Origin: Hyphomicrobiales bacterium
GTDB taxonomy: Bacteria; Pseudomonadota; Alphaproteobacteria; Rhizobiales; Rhizobiaceae
DNA length: 64,000 bases
NCBI GenBank assembly: GCA_900470285.1
Contig: UCAG01000005.1
Span: 502,921 to 566,920 of the forward strand
Reading direction: 5' to 3'
How positions within the stretch are numbered: position 1 is the first letter of the stretch; the number at the start of each line of letters is the position of its first letter. This document shows, one piece after another, positions 28,601 through 36,430 of the stretch. The notes under the pieces are model-generated. The model saw only the letters and a list, made by a program, of their open reading frames with translations. It was not told where the DNA came from and made no database searches. The position numbers and the translations under genes were made by a program.

Positions 28601-28633
28601 TGCTTTTTTCAGCATAAAATGCTGAAAAAAGAC
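28601..28633 (+). terminator. Rho-independent terminator of the diguanylate cyclase gene
   Basis: CTTTTTTCAGCAT-AAA-ATGCTGAAAAAAG, a long A/T-flanked hairpin starting 13 nt after the stop codon. Confidence 0.82.
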
Positions 28634-28693
28634 TTGCCTTGGCGTAAAACTCAAACTCTATTCCGAACATTATAAAACAATAAGGTAATCTTA

Positions 28694-29080
28694 ATGGCTC
28701 AGGCAAATTCCTCATCCCGCTCTGTCATCCTGACCGGCCTCGGCGTTCTTGCCCTTGCAGGCGGCTTGTACCTGCAATTCGGCACCAGCTCTGTTTCGCT
28801 TGCAGATCAGCAAAGATGCGAGAAAATCGTGTCGGATACATATGCAAACAGCGCGGAAGCAAAGAATTCCCTTCTGCCTAAATGCTCCGAACCGGGCATG
28901 GTCGCGATGATGGATGCAAAAGCCGGTGGCTCCGATGCTACAACAGCAGCAGCATCTATTGCATCGGCCAACCAATCCGATATTGGTTCCAATGCATTAA
29001 GCTTCGGCCTGATTGGCGTGGGCCTTGGTCTGTCCCTTGGCGGCATTGCTACACTTCTGCGCCGCAAAAAAACGGCCTGA
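28694..29080 (+). CDS. Small bitopic membrane protein, unknown
   Basis: I do not recognise a named family. The 128-residue product has one hydrophobic segment at about 11-28 and a glycine-rich C-terminal one at about 101-122 ending in RRKK, so both ends are probably cytoplasmic with a loop of about 70 residues outside. The loop contains two cysteines (QQRCEKIV and PKCSEPG), which could form a disulfide, and an Ala/Ser-rich stretch. ATTAATA-type AT-rich sequence and TAAGG precede the ATG. It is flanked by terminators or unrelated genes, so no context clue. Confidence 0.7.
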   Translation: MAQANSSSRSVILTGLGVLALAGGLYLQFGTSSVSLADQQRCEKIVSDTYANSAEAKNSLLPKCSEPGMVAMMDAKAGGSDATTAAASIASANQSDIGSNALSFGLIGVGLGLSLGGIATLLRRKKTA

Positions 29081-29197
29081 TCTGACAACGAAAATAAACG
29101 GAATAGCTTCGCGGATCAGGAAAACTATTCTGCGGGTCTGTTCCGTTTATCTACAGCCATGATTTGCAGTGCTGTAAGGAGGAATACGGGGGCATAA

Positions 29198-29797
29198 ATG
29201 CGCACAATAATGACCGGCATGGCTATGTTTGTATTATGGACACCCTATGCTGTCGCGCAAACTTCACCAGACACCTGCAGTGCGATTGAAGATTCTGTAC
29301 AGAGACTCGCATGTTTTGACGGGCTTTTCCCCAAATCCGATCAGCCCTCTCCGTCTCATGGCTGGCACATTTCCGAAGCCGGTTCCGCCATTGACGGCGA
29401 TGCACAAATATCCGCTTTTCTGCTGCCCAGAGGCAGTGAGAATAAAATCGTCATGCTCAACTCAGTCGCTCTCGGGCTTCGCTGTCAGAATTTTACGACC
29501 TCTGCAATTATTACGACCGGCACTTCCAGCGCGGCAGAAACTGCCAAAGTTACCCATCAAACAGGCGCTGAAGCTCCACAAACTACATTATGGGAACGTT
29601 CAGCAAACTTCATGTCAGTTGGTCTGTGGTCAGATGAAGAGTCTGTACCATTCATAAAACAGCTGAAAAATGACAGCACGCTGTCCGTGCGTATAGACAC
29701 ACCACCTGTCGAGGTCGTGTTTGATCTGGCTGATATTGAAGATGTTGCTGCGAAGATTGCGAAGACCTGCGGGTGGAATGCACTCAGCAAAAAATAA
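29198..29797 (+). CDS. Secreted VasI/TagO-like protein (type VI-associated family, orphan)
   Basis: This 199-residue exported protein has a signal peptide (cleavage after AVAQ, near residue 23) and begins its mature part with the pattern C-SAIEDSVQRLACFDGLF, typical of the VC_A0118/VasI family annotated as type VI secretion-associated. The two cysteines at the start and the later RCQNF and TCGW cysteines may form disulfides. The C-terminal half has a beta pattern, LWSDEESVPFIKQL and RIDTPPVEVVFDL, also seen in that family. No T6SS gene is nearby, and stand-alone members are common, so a T6SS role is doubtful. AAGGAGG and GGGGG both precede the ATG. Confidence 0.6.
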   Translation: MRTIMTGMAMFVLWTPYAVAQTSPDTCSAIEDSVQRLACFDGLFPKSDQPSPSHGWHISEAGSAIDGDAQISAFLLPRGSENKIVMLNSVALGLRCQNFTTSAIITTGTSSAAETAKVTHQTGAEAPQTTLWERSANFMSVGLWSDEESVPFIKQLKNDSTLSVRIDTPPVEVVFDLADIEDVAAKIAKTCGWNALSKK

Positions 29798-29933
29798 AGC
29801 ATGGCAAATGAAGCACGCATATCCTCACAATTTCAGACAGAAACCCATGCAGAATATTTATAACTAGTCCGGTTTCCGCTATTTTAATTCACAAGGGATA
29901 GTAACCAAATTTCAAAACAAGGTTTCGGACAGA

Positions 29934-30491
29934 ATGACAACAGCACTCCTGATTATCGATGTTCAGAACGCAATCATCGCCGGTAAAGCTTCAGCACAAC
30001 GACAGCCCGAGCTTGAAGCTGCTCTGGATCAAACCGTATTCAGACTTCAGGCGCTAAAGCAAAAAGCACATCAGGCCAATGTTCCCGTCGTTCTGATCCA
30101 GCACGACGGCGACAAAGGCCACAGGCTTGAAAAAGATACTCCGGGATGGGAGTTGCGTCCGGAAATCGCAGCCACAGGTACTGATATCCTTGTTCATAAA
30201 AAATATTCGGACTCATTCCTCGAAACAGAACTTGCGGACCGGTTAAAAGACCACGGAATCACACATCTGATTACCGGAGGCTGCATGACGCAGTTCTGCG
30301 TTGATACAACAGTCAGGCGTGCCATATCACTTGGTTATGACATAACCCTGATTGCAGACGGTCATATAACCGGAGATTCCGATACTCTGCTCTATACGGA
30401 TATTATCAGGCACCATAATGAAACACTCGATGGCTTTGGTACAGGATCCGCGTCAGTAACCGTTACGCCATCCTCTGAAATCAGCTTCTGA
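29934..30491 (+). CDS. Cysteine hydrolase, isochorismatase family
   Basis: This 185-residue protein has the isochorismatase-like hydrolase fold. The catalytic triad is visible as D9 (LLIIDVQNA), K90 (VHKKYSD) and C122 in GGCMTQFCVDTT. Members include nicotinamidase, carbamoylsarcosine amidase and isochorismatase; the substrate here is not evident. It is a single gene between a VasI-like gene and a convergent outer-membrane protein gene. Confidence 0.86.
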   Translation: MTTALLIIDVQNAIIAGKASAQRQPELEAALDQTVFRLQALKQKAHQANVPVVLIQHDGDKGHRLEKDTPGWELRPEIAATGTDILVHKKYSDSFLETELADRLKDHGITHLITGGCMTQFCVDTTVRRAISLGYDITLIADGHITGDSDTLLYTDIIRHHNETLDGFGTGSASVTVTPSSEISF

Positions 30492-30507
30492 ACAACAAAG
30501 CAGGCTG

Positions 30508-30531
30508 CCTGCCCGTTTACACGGGCAAGCG
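30508..30531 (+). terminator. Short hairpin between convergent genes
   Basis: CTTGCCCGTGT / TGCCCGTTTACACGGGCA palindrome (TGCCCGT 30510-30516, ACGGGCA 30521-30527) just after the hydrolase gene and before the end of the convergent gene; no strong T-run. Confidence 0.4.
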
Positions 30532-30548
30532 GCTAAGTATCATGAAAC

Positions 30549-31385
30549 TCAGAAGACCAGTGAGATACCGGCAACAGGCCCGTGCTCGGTAACATTCCAC
30601 TTAAATCTGTGACCGAGTACATCCCCGCCGTCATAATCCTGATAGAGTGCCCTGTAGCCGAAGCGCAATAATGCCGGCTGATTAAAGATATGCGTGCGAT
30701 AACCGAGATAGGCCTGCCCCTGCGCACTCAAATCTGCCCCCGCACCAAAACCGCCAACATCAGCCTCAGCAAACAAATGCCAGCGATCTGTCAGATCCGC
30801 CTGAATACGCGCTCCGACAAACGGATCCGTCCATTCCAGTTTGCGGCGCTCAGACCAGCGATCCAGCATGAAATCGACTTTAAGCTGTGTCCAGCGCAGA
30901 CCGGCAGTCGGTTCAACAGCAAAAACCCGCTGCGCACCGAAAACAGTCGTGCCTTCGAGCGGCACTTCAACAGCGCGGAAGAACGCCCCCGCAGAGAGCG
31001 TTGTCATCGTCACATCCGCCCCCAGAGTCTGTGCGTGGAACGATTCATCCTGACTGGTTTTTGTATATTGCCCGTCAAAATAAAGTCCAAAAAGGCCGTT
31101 TGTAACCTCAACATTGCCCATGGCACTGAAATCAAGATTCTTAAAAATATCCGAGAAAGGCACATCAATATTGGTACGGTGCCCGGCAACATTAGCATGA
31201 CCATCCAGTGAAGCGGCCCAAATATAGGGACTGACAATCACCTTCCAGCGCCGCTCGTCAAACTTGGCCGCAGGTTGCGGCGCCAGAACATCCGCGCCCA
31301 AAGCCTGCCCGCTGGCGATACTTGCAGCACTTATACATGCAGCAAAGATAATATGTGCAGTACTGATTCCGGATAAACACTTCAT
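30549..31385 (-). CDS. Predicted outer-membrane beta-barrel protein
   Basis: This 278-residue precursor has a signal peptide (basic start, hydrophobic core, cleavage near GQALGA) and a mature chain of alternating strands with aromatic residues, such as IVSPYIWAASLDGHANV and RWHLFAEADVGGFGAGADL. The last residue is Phe after GISLV, the usual outer-membrane insertion signal. I see no named family beyond a general OmpW/Omp-like barrel. The ATG at 31385 with GAGGGGGAG upstream is preferred to the longer open frame to 31496. Its promoter region is shared with the divergent amide hydrolase gene. Confidence 0.75.
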   Translation of the reverse strand: MKCLSGISTAHIIFAACISAASIASGQALGADVLAPQPAAKFDERRWKVIVSPYIWAASLDGHANVAGHRTNIDVPFSDIFKNLDFSAMGNVEVTNGLFGLYFDGQYTKTSQDESFHAQTLGADVTMTTLSAGAFFRAVEVPLEGTTVFGAQRVFAVEPTAGLRWTQLKVDFMLDRWSERRKLEWTDPFVGARIQADLTDRWHLFAEADVGGFGAGADLSAQGQAYLGYRTHIFNQPALLRFGYRALYQDYDGGDVLGHRFKWNVTEHGPVAGISLVF

Positions 31386-31569
31386 ATTTTTACTCCCCCT
31401 CAATAAGGAATATCTGCAAAACGATATAACTGCACTGTCTATATTTACACTTTGAGAAACTTCCAAAATAAGATCAAGATTAAATCGAATTTTCAATAGA
31501 TTTCTTCACATCTGATTCACACAATGCGTGATAAACGTTTTTGTCCATTTCTCTGAAAGGAGCATCCTT

Positions 31570-32685
31570 TTGAAACCAAGTTTTCCGCACGTCCTTAAGA
31601 ACAAATTTGTAAAATCCGCCACGACCCTGACAGTTATCGCTGCTGTTTCAGCTCCGTATGCGGCGGCGGCCTGTACCAGCTTCCTGTTACCGACAACAGA
31701 CGGCAGCGGCATTTATGCCCGCACCATGGAATTCGGTATGGAGCTGAAATCCAATGCACTGGTTATTCCGCGCGCCTATACGCTGCGTACAACCGGAGCT
31801 GACGGGAAACCCGGCATGAGCTGGAAGGGCAAATACGGCGCCATTGGCATGAATGCTCTGGGAGAATCCACTCTTGTTGACGGCATGAATGAAAAAGGCC
31901 TCGCAGGCGGTATTCTGTATTTCCCTGAATTTGCCGGTTATGCGGACGGCACAAAAACTGATCCGGCCAAATCTCTGGCACCATGGGATGTTCTGAGCTG
32001 GATTCTGACCAATTACGCCACAGTGGAAGAAGTAAAAGCTGCAATTAGCGACATCAGCGTGATTAATCTGGTGCATCCGGAAATGGGAATTGCTCCTCCG
32101 GTTCATTACACAATTCATGATGCCACCGGCGCTTCACTGGTTATCGAACCGGTCGACGGCAAACTCAAGATCTATGACAATCCCGTTGGCGTCATGACCA
32201 ACTCGCCGTCTTTTGACTGGCATCTGACCAATCTGCGCAATTATCTGAAAATGTCCGCTATTAATGCGGAACCGATGACAATCGGCGGACATAAATTCAC
32301 ACAGCTCGGGCAGGGTTCCGGCCTGATGGGATTGCCGGGCGACTCCACACCACCTTCCCGCTTTGTCCGCGCAACTGCCTATGTGCAGACAGTCGCAAAA
32401 GAAGCAAGCGGTACAGACAGTGTTCGCTTGACTGAGCACATTCTCAACAATTTTGATATTCCGAAAGGCTGGATTCAGATGGGTAAAGACTCCCAGATCC
32501 CGCTGGAATATACACAATGGTCAACAATCGCAGATCTGAAAAACCAAAAATACTATATCAAAATGTATGACGATCAGGTGTTACGCGAGATCGATATCAA
32601 AAAATTTGATCTGAATGCAAAAGAGTTGAAAAAAGCTGTATTCGCACCAAAACTGACGCCGCCTGCAGTTGAATTCGCCAAGTAA
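31570..32685 (+). CDS. Linear amide C-N hydrolase, choloylglycine hydrolase family (exported)
   Basis: This Ntn-hydrolase family includes bile salt hydrolases, penicillin V acylases and some AHL acylases. The 371-residue precursor has a signal peptide ending PYAAAA, so the mature N-terminus would be the catalytic Cys of CTSFLLP. Other active-site positions are visible: R of ARTMEFG, N of MTNSPSFDW, N of LTNLRN and R of SRFVRATAY. At the position of Asp21 in Gram-positive bile salt hydrolases it has Glu, as in other RTMEFG-type members. The TTG start at 31570 has AAGGAG 7 nt upstream; an upstream in-frame ATG at 31528 has no good site. A strong terminator follows. Confidence 0.87.
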   Translation: MKPSFPHVLKNKFVKSATTLTVIAAVSAPYAAAACTSFLLPTTDGSGIYARTMEFGMELKSNALVIPRAYTLRTTGADGKPGMSWKGKYGAIGMNALGESTLVDGMNEKGLAGGILYFPEFAGYADGTKTDPAKSLAPWDVLSWILTNYATVEEVKAAISDISVINLVHPEMGIAPPVHYTIHDATGASLVIEPVDGKLKIYDNPVGVMTNSPSFDWHLTNLRNYLKMSAINAEPMTIGGHKFTQLGQGSGLMGLPGDSTPPSRFVRATAYVQTVAKEASGTDSVRLTEHILNNFDIPKGWIQMGKDSQIPLEYTQWSTIADLKNQKYYIKMYDDQVLREIDIKKFDLNAKELKKAVFAPKLTPPAVEFAK

Positions 32686-32689
32686 AAAC

Positions 32690-32723
32690 AAAAAACCGGA
32701 GCTGAAAAGCTCCGGTTTTTTAT
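32690..32723 (+). terminator. Rho-independent terminator of the amide hydrolase gene
   Basis: AAAACCGGAGC-TGAA-AGCTCCGGTTTTTT, 10 nt after the stop; perfect stem and T-run. Confidence 0.92.
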
Positions 32724-32744
32724 CGGGTTCCCTATGCATCAATC

Positions 32745-33323
32745 TCAATCAAGGACATAGCAGCTTTTCGCTGTGCCGCGATCCGGATCACCGAATGTGC
32801 GGTTGTCACAATTTACACCGCCACGGAATACACGCTCAACAAAGCGATCCTGTGTGCCGTAACGTACGCGCTTGCGGCCGGAGAAATCACAATACTGGCC
32901 TTCCCGTGCGCAGCGCTGCCATTCACGGTCATCATCACGATCCCGTCCATAGCCGCCACGACCATCCCGATCACGATCACGATCACGGCCATATCCGTCA
33001 CGATCGCGTCCGTAACCGCCGCGGTCACGTCCGTCATCACGAACAACATAAGAGCAGCTTTTGGCTCTGCCGCGTGCAGGATCACCGAAGACAGAGTTCG
33101 AGCAACGCACCTGCGGCTGATTAATAAAGCGCGATGTTGCCCGTCTTCCGTTGCCGTAAATTACTTCTGTCGGATAAGGAATGCGGCAGACGCCCCCCTC
33201 AGAAGCACATTGCCGTACTTCCTGAGCTGATGCTGTTCCGGTATCAACCGTGTAAGCACCGGCAACAACGGCCAGAAACAACACGGCGCGGGACAGATTT
33301 GTCGCAATCGACATTGTGCTCAT
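32745..33323 (-). CDS. Secreted protein with two four-cysteine FGDP domains and Arg-Asp linker
   Basis: This 192-residue exported protein has a signal peptide (cleavage near ASA-Q, residue 33) and two copies of a domain of about 55 residues. Copy 1 has C39, C46, C74 and C90; copy 2 has C138, C145, C172 and C188, in both cases as Cys-x6-Cys-x26/27-Cys-x15-Cys with EGxxC, RYG/IYG, SVFGDP/RTFGDP and AKSC. Between them (about 95-133) lies a highly charged Gly/Tyr/Arg/Asp linker made of RD and GYGRDRD units. Four-Cys domains of this kind occur in secreted or carbohydrate-related proteins, but I cannot name the family. The ATG at 33323 has AGGAAGG upstream. Confidence 0.82.
   Translation of the reverse strand: MSTMSIATNLSRAVLFLAVVAGAYTVDTGTASAQEVRQCASEGGVCRIPYPTEVIYGNGRRATSRFINQPQVRCSNSVFGDPARGRAKSCSYVVRDDGRDRGGYGRDRDGYGRDRDRDRDGRGGYGRDRDDDREWQRCAREGQYCDFSGRKRVRYGTQDRFVERVFRGGVNCDNRTFGDPDRGTAKSCYVLD
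32925..33050 (-). repeat. In-frame hexamer-rich tandem repeat coding the Arg-Asp linker
   Basis: The coding strand repeats CGTGAT/CGGGAT-type hexamers (ATCACG/ATCCCG on the plus strand) interspersed with GGTGGCTATGG units. Because the unit is six bases, gains and losses keep the frame and would only lengthen or shorten the Arg-Asp linker. Confidence 0.75.
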
Positions 33324-33576
33324 TTGAATTTCCTTCCTGTATGAGCTGATGCTCATGGTGAAGCCTTTAAACTAAAGAGCAGATACAGTTTCCGGCCACC
33401 GAAGCAGTCTGACCAATATACGCTCGCAGTACCGGTTCTAGAACACAGAAATTGAACAGCAAATGAACAATCTCATCACTCTCTGTTCCGCTTTGAAATG
33501 ATTGTGCGATTTCTTAAGGCTGCAAGATTATTATGCTTTATGAGATTGTATGAAAATATCAGGAGCACCGCCGGCT

Positions 33577-33909
33577 ATGAACCCCGTCTCACAAATCCTT
33601 ATTTATGCTTTAGCTGCGGTTGCTGAAATTGCAGGGTGCTTTGCTTTCTGGGCATGGCTGAGACTGGATAAACCCGTATGGCTTTTGCTACCGGGAATTG
33701 CGTCTTTGATCCTGTTTGCTGTGCTGCTCACTTTTATTGATGCAGAGGCAGCAGGCCGTGCCTATGCGGCTTATGGCGGGATTTATATTATCGCCTCATT
33801 ATTGTGGCTGCGGCTGGCAGAAGATTTCCCGCCGGATCGCTGGGACATTACCGGCGGTATGCTGGCGCTCGCCGGTGCAGGCATTATCCTGTTTGGACCG
33901 CGTGGTTAA
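33577..33909 (+). CDS. YnfA/UPF0060 family small membrane protein
   Basis: This 110-residue protein has four hydrophobic segments (about 6-25, 32-50, 60-78 and 88-106). It shows the YnfA signatures [36 protein letters not shown] and DRWDITGG. YnfA resembles the small multidrug resistance transporters in fold, but its role is not established. The ATG at 33577 gives the usual family length; the open frame extends 27 nt upstream to another ATG. It is a single gene. Confidence 0.93.
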   Translation: MNPVSQILIYALAAVAEIAGCFAFWAWLRLDKPVWLLLPGIASLILFAVLLTFIDAEAAGRAYAAYGGIYIIASLLWLRLAEDFPPDRWDITGGMLALAGAGIILFGPRG

Positions 33910-34058
33910 ATATTCTTCATTTGAGCAAATGATTAATTGCGGACATAAAATAATCCGCTTTCTGAAGAATAGGTACATGATCGTCATAACAGACGACCCT
34001 CTCTGCGATAATGACTCTGTTTCCATGATAGTAAATCCACAGACACAGGTCCTGCCCA

Positions 34059-34673
34059 ATGCAATCCATGAAAGAAATGAGCCGCTATCAGGCACGCCGG
34101 CGCCTTGCTGTAGCGGTTATTATTATTCTCCTGTTCCTTGCCTTGCTTTTCGTACGCTCTGCATGGCCGCGCGGCACTCATGAATATATTGAAGCCTTCG
34201 GCCTCGGCTTTATCATGGTGGCTATTCTCGGCCGCATGTGGTGCACATTATATATCGGCGGGCATAAAGGGGCGCAGATCATCCGCACCGGCCCCTATTC
34301 CGTGAGCCGCAATCCGCTTTATGTTTTCAGCACCATCGGTGCATTTGGTATCGGCTGCCTCACCGGCAGTCTCGGTGTTGCGCTCCTGCTGGCAATCGCC
34401 TGCTACATTACATTCCTGTTCGTTATTCTTGCCGAGGAAGGTTATCTCGAAAACAGCTTCGGCCAGCCCTATCGGGATTACAAGCTTGAAGTACCACGCT
34501 TTTTCCCGCGGTTCTCCGGTTACAGAGATGTGGAAACTCTGACCATCCGTCCGAAAACGCTTTATAATACGTTCTTTGACGGGCTGGTGTTCTTTATTGC
34601 ATTTCCGTTTTTTGAAACGGTCGAGCATTTGCAGACAGCAGGTTTCATACCAATCCTGTTCTACACTTATTAA
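34059..34673 (+). CDS. Isoprenylcysteine carboxyl methyltransferase (ICMT)-family membrane protein
   Basis: This 204-residue integral membrane protein carries the ICMT/PEMT-type SAM-binding region: GPYSVSRNPLYVFSTIG followed by AEEGYLENSFGQPYRDY, which are the RHPxY-like and EExxL motifs. About five hydrophobic segments surround it. Bacterial members methylate small lipophilic or isoprenoid-like substrates that are mostly unknown. A second ATG lies three codons later; I kept the first. It is followed by a bidirectional terminator shared with a minus-strand gene. Confidence 0.86.
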   Translation: MQSMKEMSRYQARRRLAVAVIIILLFLALLFVRSAWPRGTHEYIEAFGLGFIMVAILGRMWCTLYIGGHKGAQIIRTGPYSVSRNPLYVFSTIGAFGIGCLTGSLGVALLLAIACYITFLFVILAEEGYLENSFGQPYRDYKLEVPRFFPRFSGYRDVETLTIRPKTLYNTFFDGLVFFIAFPFFETVEHLQTAGFIPILFYTY

Positions 34674-34685
34674 ACATTGCAAAAA

Positions 34686-34720
34686 CAAAACCCGCCATTC
34701 AGGAAATGGCGGGTTTGATT
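34686..34720 (+). terminator. Bidirectional terminator between the ICMT-like and DUF2171 genes
   Basis: AAACCCGCCATT (34688-34699) pairs with AATGGCGGGTTT (34705-34716), with A-run before and T-rich after. Confidence 0.87.
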
Positions 34721-34740
34721 ATCGGAGAACCGGAGCAGCT

Positions 34741-35001
34741 TCACATAGCGGCTTTACCGTCTTTCTCTTCCTCGAAAGTAATCGCAACATCAGCATTGGC
34801 TGAAAGACGAACCTTATTTCCCTCAATATCAGCGACAAGCCCCAGCGAAATATAATGATGGTGCTTATGATGTGCACCCGCACCGGCATCGTTTTTCGTG
34901 AGCTTGATACGGTCGCCTTCCACATGATCGACAATGCCGACGTGAACACCGTCTGCACCGATCACTTCAAAATGCTCTTTGATTTTTGCAGTATCTACCA
35001 T
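34741..35001 (-). CDS. DUF2171 family protein
   Basis: This 86-residue soluble protein matches the DUF2171 family (PRC-barrel-like beta domain). It has EHFEVIGADGVHVGIVDHVEG, a KLTKNDAGAGAHHKHHHYISL segment with a His cluster, and a final NADVAITFEEE strand. Function unknown; DUF2171 proteins are often induced by stress. The ATG at 35001 with AGGAG 9 nt upstream is chosen over an in-frame ATG seven codons earlier. Confidence 0.88.
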   Translation of the reverse strand: MVDTAKIKEHFEVIGADGVHVGIVDHVEGDRIKLTKNDAGAGAHHKHHHYISLGLVADIEGNKVRLSANADVAITFEEEKDGKAAM

Positions 35002-35097
35002 TGATTGTATCTCCTGTTTCAAAACGGTTCAGAGAAAATACTCCGGTCTGACAGTAACGCAGCAGCAGCATATTCGATGCAGATGATTACAAATATT

Positions 35098-35553
35098 TTA
35101 GAGAGTCAGCTTCATTCCGGCATGACTGGCTTTAAAACCAAGCTGTTCATAAAAACGGATCGCATCTTTGCGCGAGACATCGGTGTGCAATTGGACCAGA
35201 CCACAGCCTTTTTCCCTGCATTGACCGATTGCCCATTCCAGCATCTGCCTGCCTAAGCCCTGCCCGCGAAAAGCCGCTGCAATCCGCACACTCTCCACCT
35301 GTCCACGCCACATGCCAAGCCTTGAAAGACCTGGGATAAAACTGAGCTGAAGACAACCGGCAACCTGCCCGTCAGCTTCGACAGTCAGTAAGAACTGGTT
35401 CTCGTCCCGCCCGATTGCGGCAAAAGCATCCAGATAGGCTTTGTTCAGCGGAACGGACTGATCCTCACGCCCTGCTCCCAAAACATCATCGGCAAGCATG
35501 GCTACAATTTCAATGAGATCCCGTTCTTCAGCCCGCCGGAAAATATGTGCCAT
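35098..35553 (-). CDS. GNAT family N-acetyltransferase
   Basis: This 151-residue acetyltransferase has VESVRIAAAFRGQGLGRQMLEWA near 86-108 (motif A with QxxGxG/RGQGLG), a preceding CLQLSFIPGLS strand, and FYEQLGFKASHAGMKL at the end. This ending is typical of the toxin-like or drug-tolerance group annotated as GNAT with HAGMKL; the substrate is unknown. It lies 97 nt upstream of the DUF2171 gene on the same strand. Confidence 0.87.
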   Translation of the reverse strand: MAHIFRRAEERDLIEIVAMLADDVLGAGREDQSVPLNKAYLDAFAAIGRDENQFLLTVEADGQVAGCLQLSFIPGLSRLGMWRGQVESVRIAAAFRGQGLGRQMLEWAIGQCREKGCGLVQLHTDVSRKDAIRFYEQLGFKASHAGMKLTL

Positions 35554-35675
35554 ATCACTCCCTCAATGCAGTTTTTCATTCCTGTTGTGCGGGAAACATA
35601 GCACACAGAAAGCCCTGCCCACCAAGACTTTAATCTGATGAGCAAGACCTGATCTCAGAGCGGGAACGCAAAATA

Positions 35676-36128
35676 TTATTTAATAATGTGCCAGTTACCA
35701 CCGACACCATCACCTTCAATATCACCGGCTTTTTTATCTTTAATATAGGTATAAACCGGCTTGCCGTTATAGGCCCACATATCCTTACCGTCCGAGGCTT
35801 TCACCTTGGACCATGGTGCAACCGCCTTGGCTTTCGCTGAAGCGTGGTATGCCGGCCAAATTTTCAGACATGAGGCATCGCAATTGGACATGCCGCCGCT
35901 ATCCTTGTCGAACGTATACAGCGTGTGCCCTTCTGCAGTGGTCAGAATTTTTCCGCCAGCCGCATCCGTCATCATGCCCGGCCCGCCAGCAGCTTTATCC
36001 GTACCATGCTGCATTTTCGTCATGTCAGTTTTCGAAGCAGCCGTTGCGGTCTGTCCCGCCAATACCGGCGCTGCTGACAATCCCAGAACGGTACCGAGAA
36101 CACTCAGTGTTAAAACAAGCTTTTTCAT
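35676..36128 (-). CDS. COG4315-type secreted protein with Yx(F/W/Y)xxD repeats
   Basis: This 150-residue exported protein has a signal peptide with cleavage near LAG-Q (residue 25). It has the family pattern ILTTAEGHTLYTFDKD, SNCDASCLKIWPAYHA, then DGKDMWAYNGKPVYTYIKDKKAGD and a final NWHIIK. The two Y-x-aromatic-x-x-D units and the CDASC pair are hallmarks of COG4315, predicted secreted or lipoproteins of unknown function. It has no partner gene. Confidence 0.88.
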   Translation of the reverse strand: MKKLVLTLSVLGTVLGLSAAPVLAGQTATAASKTDMTKMQHGTDKAAGGPGMMTDAAGGKILTTAEGHTLYTFDKDSGGMSNCDASCLKIWPAYHASAKAKAVAPWSKVKASDGKDMWAYNGKPVYTYIKDKKAGDIEGDGVGGNWHIIK

Positions 36129-36430
36129 TTTGTTTCATACGCTCCATATTTTCCTCTGCACACAGGCCGTTTGTAGCCGCCGGCTGCAGATAGCAGGTTA
36201 ATCCGGGCGCGGTCAGAAACGGCCGCAGCAAAAATGCTGCGCCTGCTTCGGGACTGTTTCAGGCCGATATTGTGCCAAAAATAAGTTATTTCACGTCAGA
36301 CACAGAGAACAAAAGGTGAGCATAGTAACCAAATACGAAGATTCGCGCGGTAGTTTGAGTGCAGGCAGATTCGAAATACTCAGCTTGGTTCAGTGCATCT
36401 GAATGCTGACCGATATAAAGGCGCAGACAT
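36129..36430 (+). other. Divergent intergenic region, COG4315 gene / SH3 gene
   Basis: About 300 bp without a gene. A GCAGCAAAAATGCTGC hairpin lies near 36225-36240. Promoters for both neighbours must be here, but none can be fixed by eye. Confidence 0.45.

Noticed and set aside
29198-29797. A type VI secretion system
   Set aside because: Only one distant family member is present; none of the sheath, baseplate or ATPase genes are in the window.
32925-33050. CRISPR-like look of the regularly spaced short repeats
   Set aside because: The repeats are hexamers inside a coding frame with no constant repeat and spacer; no cas genes in the window.
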